A DNA stretch of 52,936 nucleotides from Planctomycetales bacterium 71-10 (GTDB taxonomy: Bacteria > Planctomycetota > Planctomycetia > Isosphaerales > Isosphaeraceae), in NCBI GenBank assembly GCA_001898385.1, contig MKTT01000058.1, forward strand, positions 241,220 to 294,155, given 5' to 3'. Positions 33,005 to 41,149 of this stretch are shown here, piece by piece. Numbering within the stretch: the first letter of the stretch is position 1; each line of letters starts with the position of its first letter. The position numbers were made by a program, and so were the translations under genes. The notes under the pieces were generated by a model. The model was not told where the DNA came from, did no database searches, and saw nothing but the letters and a program-made list of their open reading frames with translations.

Positions 33005-34318
33005 ATGCCCGAATATCCCGCCGAACTCGCCATCGAACCCTACGCCGGCGCGCCGCCGGTCGCCTCGGTCCGCGTCCCCGGCTCCAAGAGCCTGACGAAC
33101 CGCGCCCTCATCGTCGCCGCGCTGGCGAAGGGCCCGAGCACGCTGACCGGCGCGCTCGACAGCGAGGACACCCGCGTCATGGTCGACGCCCTGAAGAAGC
33201 TGGGCGTGGCCGTCGAGCATGACATCGAGGCCGCGACCATCCGGCTCGACGGTTGCAGCGGGCGGTTCCCGGCGGGCGAGGCCGACCTGTTCGTCGCCAA
33301 CTCGGGGACCACCCTGCGGTTCCTGACGGCCGCCCTGACCGTCGGCAAGGGGACGTACCGCGTCGACGGCACGCCCCGGATGCGCCAGCGGCCGGTCGCC
33401 GACCTGCTCCAGGCGCTCAACGGCCTCGGGGCGTTCACCAGGAGCGAGTTGGGGACCGGGTGCCCCCCCGTCGAGATCAAGGCCGACGGCCTGGACGGCG
33501 GCTTCGCGTTCGTGAAAGGCGACGTCTCCAGCCAGTTCCTCAGCGGCCTCCTGATGGCCCTCCCCTACGCCCGCGGGGAGACGGTGGTGGAGGTGGAGGG
33601 AACGCTGGTGTCGGTCCCTTACGTCGCCATGACGCTCGACGTGATGCGCGAGTTCGGGTTCGAGCCCAGCAACCGCAAGTTCAAGCGGTTCGTCGTCCAC
33701 CCCGGCCGGTACGAGGGCCGCAAGTATCCGATCGAGCCCGACGCCTCGGCCGCCAGCTACTTCTTCGCCCTCGCCGCGATCACCGGCGGCTCGATCACCG
33801 TCGAGGGCCTGGGCTCGTCCAGCATCCAGGGGGACGTCGACTTCGTCACGGTCCTGGAGCACATGGGCTGCACCGTCTCGCGGGGCCGCGACCGGATCAC
33901 CGTGACGGGCGGGACGCTTCGGTCCGTCGACGTCGACATGAACGCCATCAGCGACACCGTGATGACCCTGGCCGTCGTCGCCCTGTTCGCCGAGGGGGTC
34001 ACCCGGATCCGGAACGTCGGCCACATCCGTCACAAGGAGACCGACCGCATCGCGGCCCTCGCCGCCGAGCTTCGCAAGTTGGGGGCGACGGTCGACGAGC
34101 AGGCCGACGGCCTCCTCATCATCCCCCCCGCCGCCGGCGAGCTGAAGCCGGCCTCCATCAAGACCTACGACGACCACCGCATGGCCATGTCCTTCGCCCT
34201 GGCCGGGCTGAAGGCCCCCGGGGTCGTGATCCAGGATCCCGGCTGCGTCGCCAAGACCTACCCGAACTACTGGGACGACCTGGCCGCGGCGCTCTCGCGA
34301 ACCGCCCCGACCGCTTGA
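33005..34318 (+). CDS. aroA: 3-phosphoshikimate 1-carboxyvinyltransferase (EPSP synthase)
   Basis: A 437-aa enzyme of the shikimate pathway that joins shikimate 3-phosphate and phosphoenolpyruvate. Signatures: RVPGSKSLTNRALIVAALA with Lys28, LFVANSGTTLRFLTAAL, DGTPRMRQRPVADLLQAL, GDVSSQFLSGLLMALP, EPDASAASYFFALAAI, RHKETDRI and KTYDDHRMAMSFALAG, i.e. all of the substrate-binding blocks. The NSGTTLRF block has Phe where the E. coli enzyme has Pro101. The start ATG 33005 has only a weak Shine-Dalgarno (GGACGA). aspS follows after 122 bp, and no other aro gene is near. Confidence 0.97.
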   Translation: MPEYPAELAIEPYAGAPPVASVRVPGSKSLTNRALIVAALAKGPSTLTGALDSEDTRVMVDALKKLGVAVEHDIEAATIRLDGCSGRFPAGEADLFVANSGTTLRFLTAALTVGKGTYRVDGTPRMRQRPVADLLQALNGLGAFTRSELGTGCPPVEIKADGLDGGFAFVKGDVSSQFLSGLLMALPYARGETVVEVEGTLVSVPYVAMTLDVMREFGFEPSNRKFKRFVVHPGRYEGRKYPIEPDASAASYFFALAAITGGSITVEGLGSSSIQGDVDFVTVLEHMGCTVSRGRDRITVTGGTLRSVDVDMNAISDTVMTLAVVALFAEGVTRIRNVGHIRHKETDRIAALAAELRKLGATVDEQADGLLIIPPAAGELKPASIKTYDDHRMAMSFALAGLKAPGVVIQDPGCVAKTYPNYWDDLAAALSRTAPTA

Positions 34319-34440
34319 CGGTCCGGATCGCATCGGAGTATCGTGAACCCCTTCGCGAACGCCCGGCCGGCATCCCACAGGGGCGACCCAAACCGGAAGG
34401 GCGTCGGAATTTACGGCAACGACAGGCCGACGAGCGGACC

Positions 34441-36201
34441 ATGCTGCTGAAACGGACCCACACCTGCGGAGACTTGACGAAGGCCAACGTCGGCGAGGAG
34501 GTCGCGCTGAACGGCTGGGTCGACGCCTGGCGCGACTTCGGCGGCCTGGTCTTCATCGACGTCCGCGACCGCTTCGGCGTCACCCAGGTCGTCTTCGAGC
34601 CCGAGGCCGGTGCCGACCTCCAGGCCCAGGCCCGCGAGCTTCGCAGCGAGTACGTCGTGGGGATCCGCGGCAAGGTCGCCCCCCGCCTCGCCGGCAAGGA
34701 GAACCCCAAGCTCAAGACGGGCCAGGTCGAAGTCCGCGCGACCGAACTCGTGGTCTACAACGCCTCCCCCACCCCGCCGTTCGAGATCAACGGCCCGGAG
34801 CCCAACGAGGAACTGCGGCTGAAGTACCGCTTCCTGGACCTCCGCCGGCCGGACCTCCAGCGCGTGTTCATCATGCGGCACCAGATCAGCCAGGTCATGC
34901 GACGGGCCCTCTCCGACCAGGGCTTCCTGGAGGTCGAGACCCCCGTGCTGGGCCGCAGCACGCCCGAGGGCGCCCGGGACTTCCTGGTCCCCAGCCGCGT
35001 CCACCCGGCGCACTTCTACGCCCTGCCGCAGTCGCCGCAGTTGTACAAGCAGTTGCTGATGGTCTCGGGCTTCGACCGCTACTTCCAGATCGCCCGCTGC
35101 TTCCGCGACGAAGACCTCCGCGCCACCCGACAGCCCGAGTTCACCCAGCTCGACGTCGAGATGTCGTTCGTCGAGGACCAGGACGTCATGACGACGATGG
35201 AGGGCCTGATCGCGGCCCTCGCCAAGGAATTCGGCGGCGAGGAGCTGGCCCTCCCCCTGCCCCGCGTCGAGTATCACGACGCGATGGAGCGGTTCGGCAG
35301 CGACCGGCCCGACCTCCGCTACGGCCTGGAGTTGAAGGACCTGGCCGACATCGCCGAGCAGACCGAGTTCCGCGTCTTCCAGCAGGCGAAGGAGGCGGGC
35401 AACCGGATCCGGGGCCTCTGCGCCCCCGGCGGCGGCCAGAAGTACAGCCGCAAGGACCTGGACGGCCTGACCGAGTTCGCCGGCTCCTTCGGCGCGAAGG
35501 GCCTGGTGTGGCTGAAGGTCGATGCCGACGCCCTGGCGGGCCCCACCGCCAAGTTCTTCATCCCCGAGGTCCAGGCCCGGCTCCGCGAACGCTTCGACGC
35601 CAAGGCCGGCGACCTGATCCTGATCGTCGCCGACACCCAGGCCGTCACCAGCCAGGCCCTCTCCAACCTCCGCGCCCGGCTCGCGGCCGAGCTGAACCTG
35701 TACGACCCGAAGTCGTTCCACTACTCCTGGGTCATCAAGTTCCCGCTCCTCGGCTGGGATGCGGAGGAGAACCGATACGTCGCCGAGCACCACCCATTCA
35801 CCATGCCGCTGGTCGAGGACCTGCCGCTCCTGGACACCGACCCCTCCAAGGTCCGGGCCCAGGCTTACGACCTGGTCATCAATGGCGAGGAGGCCGGCGG
35901 CGGCACGATCCGTATCCACGACTCAGCCATCCAGTCCAAGGTCTTCGCCCTGCTGGGCCTCTCGCCCGAGGAGGCCGACGAGAAGTTCGGCTTCCTCCTC
36001 AGCGCCCTCCGCAACGGCGCGCCGCCGCACGGCGGGATCGCGTTCGGCGTCGACCGCATGGTGATGCTCTACGCCGGCCTGACCAACATCCGCGACTGCA
36101 TCGCCTTCCCCAAGACCGCCAAGGGGACCGACCTGATGACCGGCGCCCCCGGCACGGTCTCGCCGCGGCAGGTCAAGGAGCTGCACATCAAGACAACCTG
36201 A
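34441..36201 (+). CDS. aspS: Aspartyl-tRNA synthetase
   Basis: A 586-aa class IIb synthetase of bacterial type. N-terminal OB fold (1-105): VALNGWVDAWRDFGGLVFIDVRDRFGVTQVVF; then the class II core with motif 1 (FLEVETPVLGRSTPEGARDFLVP), motif 2 (FRDEDLRATRQPEFTQLDVEMSF) and motif 3 (GIAFGVDRMVMLYAG), and the bacterial GAD insertion about 300-400. It charges tRNA-Asp with aspartate; whether it also charges tRNA-Asn cannot be decided by eye. The frame is open far upstream (33253) in the shadow of aroA; ATG 34441 (MLLKRTHTCGDL) is the family start. Confidence 0.97.
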   Translation: MLLKRTHTCGDLTKANVGEEVALNGWVDAWRDFGGLVFIDVRDRFGVTQVVFEPEAGADLQAQARELRSEYVVGIRGKVAPRLAGKENPKLKTGQVEVRATELVVYNASPTPPFEINGPEPNEELRLKYRFLDLRRPDLQRVFIMRHQISQVMRRALSDQGFLEVETPVLGRSTPEGARDFLVPSRVHPAHFYALPQSPQLYKQLLMVSGFDRYFQIARCFRDEDLRATRQPEFTQLDVEMSFVEDQDVMTTMEGLIAALAKEFGGEELALPLPRVEYHDAMERFGSDRPDLRYGLELKDLADIAEQTEFRVFQQAKEAGNRIRGLCAPGGGQKYSRKDLDGLTEFAGSFGAKGLVWLKVDADALAGPTAKFFIPEVQARLRERFDAKAGDLILIVADTQAVTSQALSNLRARLAAELNLYDPKSFHYSWVIKFPLLGWDAEENRYVAEHHPFTMPLVEDLPLLDTDPSKVRAQAYDLVINGEEAGGGTIRIHDSAIQSKVFALLGLSPEEADEKFGFLLSALRNGAPPHGGIAFGVDRMVMLYAGLTNIRDCIAFPKTAKGTDLMTGAPGTVSPRQVKELHIKTT

Positions 36202-36296
36202 CGCCTATCCTGGCCGACAATTCGACGCAGCCAGGAGGCCGCGGGGCCATACACCGCGGCCTCCGTCGTTTCCGTTCATCGCGGCCCGGAAAATCG

Positions 36297-36324
36297 TTGA
36301 CAGGGGCGGTCAGGGGTATACATT
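36297..36324 (+). promoter_or_regulatory. Candidate sigma-70-type promoter
   Basis: TTGACA (36297-36302, perfect -35) and TACATT (36319-36324, four of six) are 16 bp apart, in the 192-bp gap after aspS and about 70 bp before the next gene. Confidence 0.4.
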
Positions 36325-36393
36325 GATCCTCATCTCAACTCATGCTCCCGCCACGACGGCGGGCCCCGTGCGATCCCGAACCGGCCCCACCCC

Positions 36394-36807
36394 ATGACGA
36401 TGCCGCGCGCGTTACGCCCGATCGTCCGGCTCACGCCCCTGCTGGCTTGGCTGGTCGTCTGCGCGTCCGCGGCCCCGTCGGCCACAGCCGCCGGCTGTTC
36501 CCACCCCGCGCCGGTTGCGGGGACGTTCCGGGCTTCGGCGTCGCTCCAGATCCTGGAGATCGCCGACGCGGGCGGTACGAACTGGACCTTGCCGGGGGCT
36601 CCCTGCAACGGCCCGAGGTGTCGATCCAAGGCCCCCGCCGCCGACGTCCCCGCCGTCCCCGTCGCCATGCCCGACCGCCACGAGGCCGTGGCCGCCGCGA
36701 TGGCCTTCTCGACCCCGCCGTCGTCGATCGCGGCCGTCCGGGTCGAGCCCCTCCTCTGCCCGATTCGCGCCCTCACGGCCCTCGAACGCCCGCCCCGCAG
36801 CGTCTGA
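36394..36807 (+). CDS. Small exported protein of unknown function
   Basis: A 137-aa protein with a signal peptide (MPRALRPIVRLTPLLAWLVVCASAAPSATA, cleavage about residue 33) followed by a short mature part with four Cys (GCSHPAP, GAPCNGPRC, LLCPIR). No domain recognised. It is preceded by a reasonable promoter but no Shine-Dalgarno; ATG 36400 is an alternative start two codons on. It may be a real small secreted protein, although the Ala/Pro-rich composition leaves some doubt. Confidence 0.5.
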   Translation: MTMPRALRPIVRLTPLLAWLVVCASAAPSATAAGCSHPAPVAGTFRASASLQILEIADAGGTNWTLPGAPCNGPRCRSKAPAADVPAVPVAMPDRHEAVAAAMAFSTPPSSIAAVRVEPLLCPIRALTALERPPRSV

Positions 36808-37155
36808 GGCAAGCCCCGGGCCGCGTGACTCTCCCCGCCGCTACGGAATGGGCGATAGCTCGCGCCACGACGTCCCCTCTCCCGCCGGGAGAGGGCAGCC
36901 CGGGGGGCCGGGCGAGGGTCGTCGGACTTGTAAGCATGGCTTAGGTTCGTCGTCCGCGCGTCCCCATCGCCCTCTGCGCTCCCATGCCCCTCACCCGCCG
37001 CAGCGCGGCCGGGGGAGAGGGGACGAGAAGGGACCTCACGGGACGTCGCGAGACCGCCGCGTTCAGGCCCCGGCCCTTCATCCCGCATCCGACCCGAGAC
37101 CGTCGACCGCATTCCTTCGCGCTCATCTCCTCATACTTCGAATTCGAGGTGTCCC
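36808..37155. repeat. Intergenic region with a palindromic GC-rich repeat
   Basis: 348 bp without a gene. From about 36872 to 37024 there is an element bounded by inverted ends (GTCCCCTCTCCC... and ...GGGAGAGGGGAC); the left end continues as a palindrome CCCTCTCCCGCCGGGAGAGGG (36875-36895). It contains CCCCTCACCCGCCGCAGCGC, also seen as a partial copy at about 30486. This is a second dispersed repeat family, distinct from the MITE-like element. The promoter of the following DUF1559 gene should lie in 37025-37150. Confidence 0.6.
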
Positions 37156-38139
37156 ATGTCCCGCCACGCCCGCCGCGACCGCGGCTTCACGCTGATCGAG
37201 CTGCTGGTGGTGATCGCCATCATCGCCGTGCTGATCGCCCTGCTGCTCCCCGCCGTCCAGGCGGCCCGCGAGGCGGCGAGGCGGATCCAGTGCACCAACA
37301 ACCTCAAGCAGATCGGCCTGGCCTGCCACAACTACCACGAGTCCATCGGAGCCTTGCCCGGCGCGAACATGGTGTTCGGGGTCAACGCCCCGGTCAAGCT
37401 CACCGCCACGAGCTTCTCGGCCCTGAGCATGCTCCTCCCGCATCTGGAGCAGCGGGCCGCGTTCGACGCGATCAACTTCTCCCTGAGCCAAAGCGACCCC
37501 GTCAACTCGACGACGCGGAACATCACGATCGCCCAGTTCATCTGCCCTTCGGACGCCAGCCCGCCGCAGCCGGCGCTGGGTGGGCGTACCAATTACATGG
37601 CCGACATGGGGAGCGGCATCGTCTGGCAGGAGGCGGTCGACGGCAACGCCTCGCTGCCGGCGCCGAACGGGCTGTTCCACGGCAATACCTCCAAGAGGTT
37701 CTCGGCCGTGACGGACGGCCTGTCGAACACCGGCATGTTCTCGGAGCGGCTGCTGGCCGACGGCAACAACGCCGTGGTGAGCAAGGTGGCCGACGTCTTC
37801 TTCTCGCCGCTGGCCCCCACGACGGTCGACGAGGCGTACACGATGTGCCAGGCGATCGACATCTACAACCTGTCGAACCAGTTCCCGCTGTTCATGGGCG
37901 CGCCGTGGCTGACGGGCCAGCACATCTTCCAGCACATCAACCCGCCCAACGGCCGCTCGTGCGGCTTCTTCGTGACCAACCGGGCCGTCATGCCCCCCAG
38001 CAGCATGCACCCCGGCGGCGTGAACCTGCTGCTGGCCGACGGCTCGGTCAAGTTCATCAAGGACTCGGTGGCCCAGGCCCCCTGGCGGGCGCTCGGCACC
38101 ATCGCCGGCGGCGAGGTCGTCAGCAGCGATTCCTACTGA
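37156..38139 (+). CDS. DUF1559 prepilin-like protein (second copy)
   Basis: A 327-aa protein. Leader [10 protein letters not shown], then the cleavage site Gly-Phe and the helix [20 protein letters not shown], a textbook prepilin N-terminus. The DUF1559 core follows: [52 protein letters not shown] and near the end [45 protein letters not shown]. The H-x-G-G-x-N-x-L-x-A-D-G-S motif is the typical DUF1559 C-terminal block. The gene is followed 27 bp later by a small lipoprotein gene, the standard planctomycete pairing. Confidence 0.95.
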   Translation: MSRHARRDRGFTLIELLVVIAIIAVLIALLLPAVQAAREAARRIQCTNNLKQIGLACHNYHESIGALPGANMVFGVNAPVKLTATSFSALSMLLPHLEQRAAFDAINFSLSQSDPVNSTTRNITIAQFICPSDASPPQPALGGRTNYMADMGSGIVWQEAVDGNASLPAPNGLFHGNTSKRFSAVTDGLSNTGMFSERLLADGNNAVVSKVADVFFSPLAPTTVDEAYTMCQAIDIYNLSNQFPLFMGAPWLTGQHIFQHINPPNGRSCGFFVTNRAVMPPSSMHPGGVNLLLADGSVKFIKDSVAQAPWRALGTIAGGEVVSSDSY

Positions 38140-38166
38140 GCCGCGGGCCGAACCGGAGACGCACGC

Positions 38167-38556
38167 ATGACCGACCGAATCCGCCGCATCGCCCCCGCGG
38201 CGCTGCTCGCCGCCCTGGCCGCGGCCGCCTGGGGCTGCTCGCCCGGCGTGGCCAACCCCGTCGACCCGGACGGCGCGCGCGCCGCCCTCAAGACGACCCT
38301 CGATGCCTGGAAGGAGGGGAAGACGCCCGACTCGCTCCAGTCGGCGTCGCCCGCGATCGTCGCCCAGGACATGGAGTGGGCCTCGGGCGCCAAGCTCCTC
38401 GACTACTCCGTCGTGAGCGACAAGCCCGCCGACGCCAACCTCGACGCCCGGGTCAAGCTGACCCTCTCCGCCAGGGGGAAGAAGGTCGAGCGCGAGGCCA
38501 AGTACCTCGTCACCACCAGCCCCGCCGTCACCGTCTTCCGCGACATGATGAAGTGA
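38167..38556 (+). CDS. Small lipoprotein paired with DUF1559 protein
   Basis: A 129-aa protein with signal and lipobox AAWGC (Cys24). The mature part has the form DGARAALKTTLDAWKEGKTPDSLQSASPAIVAQDMEWASGAKLLDYSV and ends in a strand-rich region. Small lipoproteins like this recur directly downstream of DUF1559 genes in Planctomycetes; they may be assembly or anchoring partners of the prepilin-like protein. GGAG precedes the ATG at 9 bp. No function has been shown to my knowledge. Confidence 0.85.
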   Translation: MTDRIRRIAPAALLAALAAAAWGCSPGVANPVDPDGARAALKTTLDAWKEGKTPDSLQSASPAIVAQDMEWASGAKLLDYSVVSDKPADANLDARVKLTLSARGKKVEREAKYLVTTSPAVTVFRDMMK

Positions 38557-38594
38557 ACATCGCCCCGAACTTCTCGGACGAGAGGAATGAACCG

Positions 38595-39809
38595 ATGACC
38601 CTGCGGACATGGATCCACCGCGCGGCGTGGCTCGCGGCGCCGGCCCTCGCCCTCCCCGCCGCGGCCGAGGAGCCGGCCCGGCCCCAGGCCCCCGAACGCG
38701 CCCTCGCCCAGGCCGCCGACGAGACCAGCCTCGCCCTCGGCGACGCCTGGCCGGACCGGCCCGAGTGGCTCGACATGTACACGGCGATCCTGAACGACGA
38801 GCCGATGGGGCCCACCAACGGTTGGTTCAAGACGTCGGCCACCCAGACCCGCTACGGCTGGGACGCGACCCGCACGAAGCTCGACCGCGACGGCGACGGC
38901 AAGGTCGCCCGCAAGGAGTACCCCGGCGACGACGAATCCTTCGCCCGCCTCGACCGCGATCGCGACGGCGACCTCACCGCCGCCGACTTCGACTTCTCGA
39001 AGGCGTACTCCGCCTCGCCGGGCTCGATGCTCTTCTCCCGCCTCGACCGCGACGGCGACGGCAAGGTCGTCCGGGAGGAGGTCGAGCGGTTCTTCAAGGC
39101 CGCCGACGCCGACGGCGCGGGCTTCCTCTCGCGGCTCGACCTGGAGCGGGCCCTCCCCGCCCCCTCCGGCTCCATGGGCCCCGGCGACCGCCCGACGAAG
39201 GCCCAACTCATCAAGGGCCTGTTCCGCCAGGAGATCGGCTCGCTCCAGAGCGGGCCCAGGCTCGACGAGTCGGCCCCGGACTTCACCCTCAAGACGGCCG
39301 ACGGCCGCCAGGAGATCACCCTCTCCAAGATCGTCGGCCCCAAGCCGGTCGTCCTCATCTTCGGCAACTTCACCTGCGGCCCGTTCCGCAGCATGGCCGG
39401 GAACTTCGAGAAGCTCAACCGTCGCTACGGCGACCGGGCCACGTTCGTCATGGTCTACGTCCGCGAGGCCCACCCGACCGACGGCTGGCGGATGCAGTCG
39501 AACGACTCGGTGGGCGTCGCCACCGCCCAGCCCACCACCTATGAAGAACGCGCCGAGGTCGCCGGCCGCTGCGGGAAGCTCCTGAACCTCGGATTCCCCA
39601 TGCTCGTCGACACCATCGACGACGCCGTCGGCGCCCGCTACAGCGGCATGCCGGGGCGGTTCTACATCCTCGACAAGGCCGGCAAGGTCGCCTTCAAGAA
39701 CGCCCGCGGCCCCTTCGGCTTCAAGCCCGCCGAACTCGAACAGTCCCTCATCCTCCTCCTCCAGGCGGAAGGGGCCTCCGACCATCAGGCCCGCGCCGAC
39801 GCCCCTTGA
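38595..39809 (+). CDS. Exported EF-hand protein with C-terminal iodothyronine deiodinase-like thioredoxin fold
   Basis: A 404-aa protein. Signal peptide about 1-24. Four EF-hand-like calcium loops: DRDGDGKVARKE (97-108), DRDRDGDLTAAD (120-131), DRDGDGKVVREE (151-162) and the weaker DADGAGFLSRLD (171-182). From about 220 a peroxiredoxin/thioredoxin-like fold (ESAPDFTLKTADG) carries GNFTCGPFRSMAGNFEKL and FVMVYVREAHPTDGW, the signature of the iodothyronine deiodinase family; Cys261 lies where vertebrate enzymes have selenocysteine. There is no CxxC pair. It is probably an exported thiol oxidoreductase or sensor responding to calcium; iodine chemistry is not implied. GAGAGGA precedes ATG 38595. 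A strong terminator follows. Confidence 0.88.
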   Translation: MTLRTWIHRAAWLAAPALALPAAAEEPARPQAPERALAQAADETSLALGDAWPDRPEWLDMYTAILNDEPMGPTNGWFKTSATQTRYGWDATRTKLDRDGDGKVARKEYPGDDESFARLDRDRDGDLTAADFDFSKAYSASPGSMLFSRLDRDGDGKVVREEVERFFKAADADGAGFLSRLDLERALPAPSGSMGPGDRPTKAQLIKGLFRQEIGSLQSGPRLDESAPDFTLKTADGRQEITLSKIVGPKPVVLIFGNFTCGPFRSMAGNFEKLNRRYGDRATFVMVYVREAHPTDGWRMQSNDSVGVATAQPTTYEERAEVAGRCGKLLNLGFPMLVDTIDDAVGARYSGMPGRFYILDKAGKVAFKNARGPFGFKPAELEQSLILLLQAEGASDHQARADAP

Positions 39810-39835
39810 TCCCCGGCCATCGAAAGCCTAAATAA

Positions 39836-39880
39836 GCAGGCGGCCGTCCGGATCAGGCTCCGGACGGCCGCCTGCCTTTC
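39836..39880 (+). terminator. Rho-independent terminator after the EF-hand/deiodinase-like gene
   Basis: A perfect 17-bp stem, GCAGGCGGCCGTCCGGA (39836-39852) with its complement at 39859-39875, loop TCAGGC, followed by CTTTC. It lies 27 bp beyond the stop codon. Confidence 0.85.
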
Positions 39881-40177
39881 GAACCACACGAGCACTCGGC
39901 TAGCAGGGCGATGCTCATGACCTGTACAATGGTCGCCCGACGGCCGCGCCCCCGGTGACCCTGAAGTCCCCGGCGAGGCGTCGAATCGGCACTTCTTCCC
40001 CAGGCCGATCCGGCCCGGGGCCTTTCGTCCTTCCCTATCGCGAAACTTGTGTCAAAATAGATAAACTACAGAAACTAAAGCGTCGCTCCAAAGGCGGATG
40101 ATGTTCGCGTTGCTCTCTTCGAGCGGATCGGAGACGATGGCCGCGATGGCCGAGCCCCGGGGACGCGGAGGCCGTTC
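39881..40177. other. Gene-free region with a second terminator-like hairpin and AT-rich island
   Basis: About 300 bp between the terminator and the next gene. TACAAT near 39928 could be a -10 for a short transcript ending at a second hairpin (CCCCAGGCCG/CGGCCCGGGG, 39998-40020) followed by CCTTTCGTCCTT; this would be a roughly 90-nt RNA, unproven. After it an AT-rich stretch (40041-40085), rare in this genome, probably contains the promoter for the gene at 40178. Confidence 0.4.
39998..40032 (+). terminator. Second terminator-like hairpin, no known gene before it
   Basis: Ten-bp stem with one mismatch (39998-40007 with 40011-40020), three-base loop, followed by CCTTTCGTCCTT. It comes about 120 bp after the terminator at 39836, so the DNA between would encode a separate short RNA if it is used. 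Confidence 0.5.
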
Positions 40178-41149
40178 GTGCGCACGATGACCACCAATCC
40201 TCACAGGCTGTTGCTGCGAGCGGCCGTCCTCGTCCTGGCGGCGGTCCCCTTCCTGGCGACCGGATTCGCACCTCGGCCTGAAGCGGAGCCGGTTGCGATC
40301 ATCCAGCCGACGGCCGACGCGGGAACCCCGCCCGTCGTGGAAGTTGAACACCCGGAACTGGTGCGATTGGCACCCGGGACAAGGTTCCGGGACGACGCGC
40401 CGTCGGCCGGGTGGAGCCACGTCGCATTCAAGTCGACGCCCGTGCTGGCCTCGGGCGCGCTGGACACGCTCTCGCCCGAGGCCCACGCGACGGCCCGCCG
40501 GATCCGGCTGGTGATCCTGGCGGACGTGGCGGGGGCGAAGCTGCGGCGGGTGGGGATCGGCCTCTCCGCGCCGGTCGTGGGCGAGGGGCCCGACGCGGGG
40601 GACGTGGTGGTCGCGGCCACGAACGTCGGCGACGTCTCGGGCGAGTGGTCGACGAAGGAGCGGATCATCCTGGCGGCCGGCTCGCGCGAGCTGGGGCGGG
40701 CGAGCCTCGCGGCGGCGACCCCCACCTTCGCCCTGCTCCGCGCGCCGACGACGTGCCTGGTGGGCCAGGGCCACGAGACCGTGGGCGTGATGTACGCCCT
40801 CCTGGCCCAGCCATCGGGCCGGCTGCGACTCTTCGCGTGCAAACCCGCCGCCGACGGCTCCGCGCCGACGATCCGCGAGTTGAAGACCCCGGCGATCGTC
40901 GACGGCCCGCTGCATGTGAAGGCGAAGACCTTCGCGGGCTATCCGGTCTCCTGGTCGTTCGCGATGACCGACATCCCCGCGGGAGACGAGCGTCGCGTGC
41001 CCGAGGAGTTGACCCGCCTCCTCTCGCTCGCCGACCTGGAGGCGGCCGAGGTGGGTGCCAACGAGGTCGAGGCGGCGTTCCGGGCCTTCGCGGGGCGGCC
41101 GACGATCGCGCCGACCGCCCGCGCCGACGTTCCCGGTCAGGGCGACTGA
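40178..41149 (+). CDS. Exported protein of unknown function
   Basis: A 323-aa protein with signal peptide (hydrophobic 12-30, LLLRAAVLVLAAVPFLATGFA). No recognised domain; the mature part is rich in beta-prone segments (TARRIRLVILADVAGAKLRRVGIGLSA, DVVVAATNVGDVSG, FAGYPVSWSFAMTDIPAGDERRVPEELTRL). Start GTG 40178 has GGAGG six bases ahead; ATG 40187 is the alternative. The end overlaps the 3-prime end of the convergent esterase gene by 13 bp. Homologues, if any, are probably limited to Planctomycetes; a role cannot be given. Confidence 0.75.
   Translation: MRTMTTNPHRLLLRAAVLVLAAVPFLATGFAPRPEAEPVAIIQPTADAGTPPVVEVEHPELVRLAPGTRFRDDAPSAGWSHVAFKSTPVLASGALDTLSPEAHATARRIRLVILADVAGAKLRRVGIGLSAPVVGEGPDAGDVVVAATNVGDVSGEWSTKERIILAAGSRELGRASLAAATPTFALLRAPTTCLVGQGHETVGVMYALLAQPSGRLRLFACKPAADGSAPTIRELKTPAIVDGPLHVKAKTFAGYPVSWSFAMTDIPAGDERRVPEELTRLLSLADLEAAEVGANEVEAAFRAFAGRPTIAPTARADVPGQGD

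Noticed and set aside
32385..33095. A 236-codon open frame in the gene-free region before aroA
   Set aside because: It crosses the perfect inverted repeat, has no Shine-Dalgarno or domain, and overlaps the start of aroA in another frame.
33253..34440. Extension of the aspartyl-tRNA synthetase frame upstream by about 400 codons
   Set aside because: It is a shadow of aroA; AspRS homology begins at MLLKRTHTCGDL (34441).
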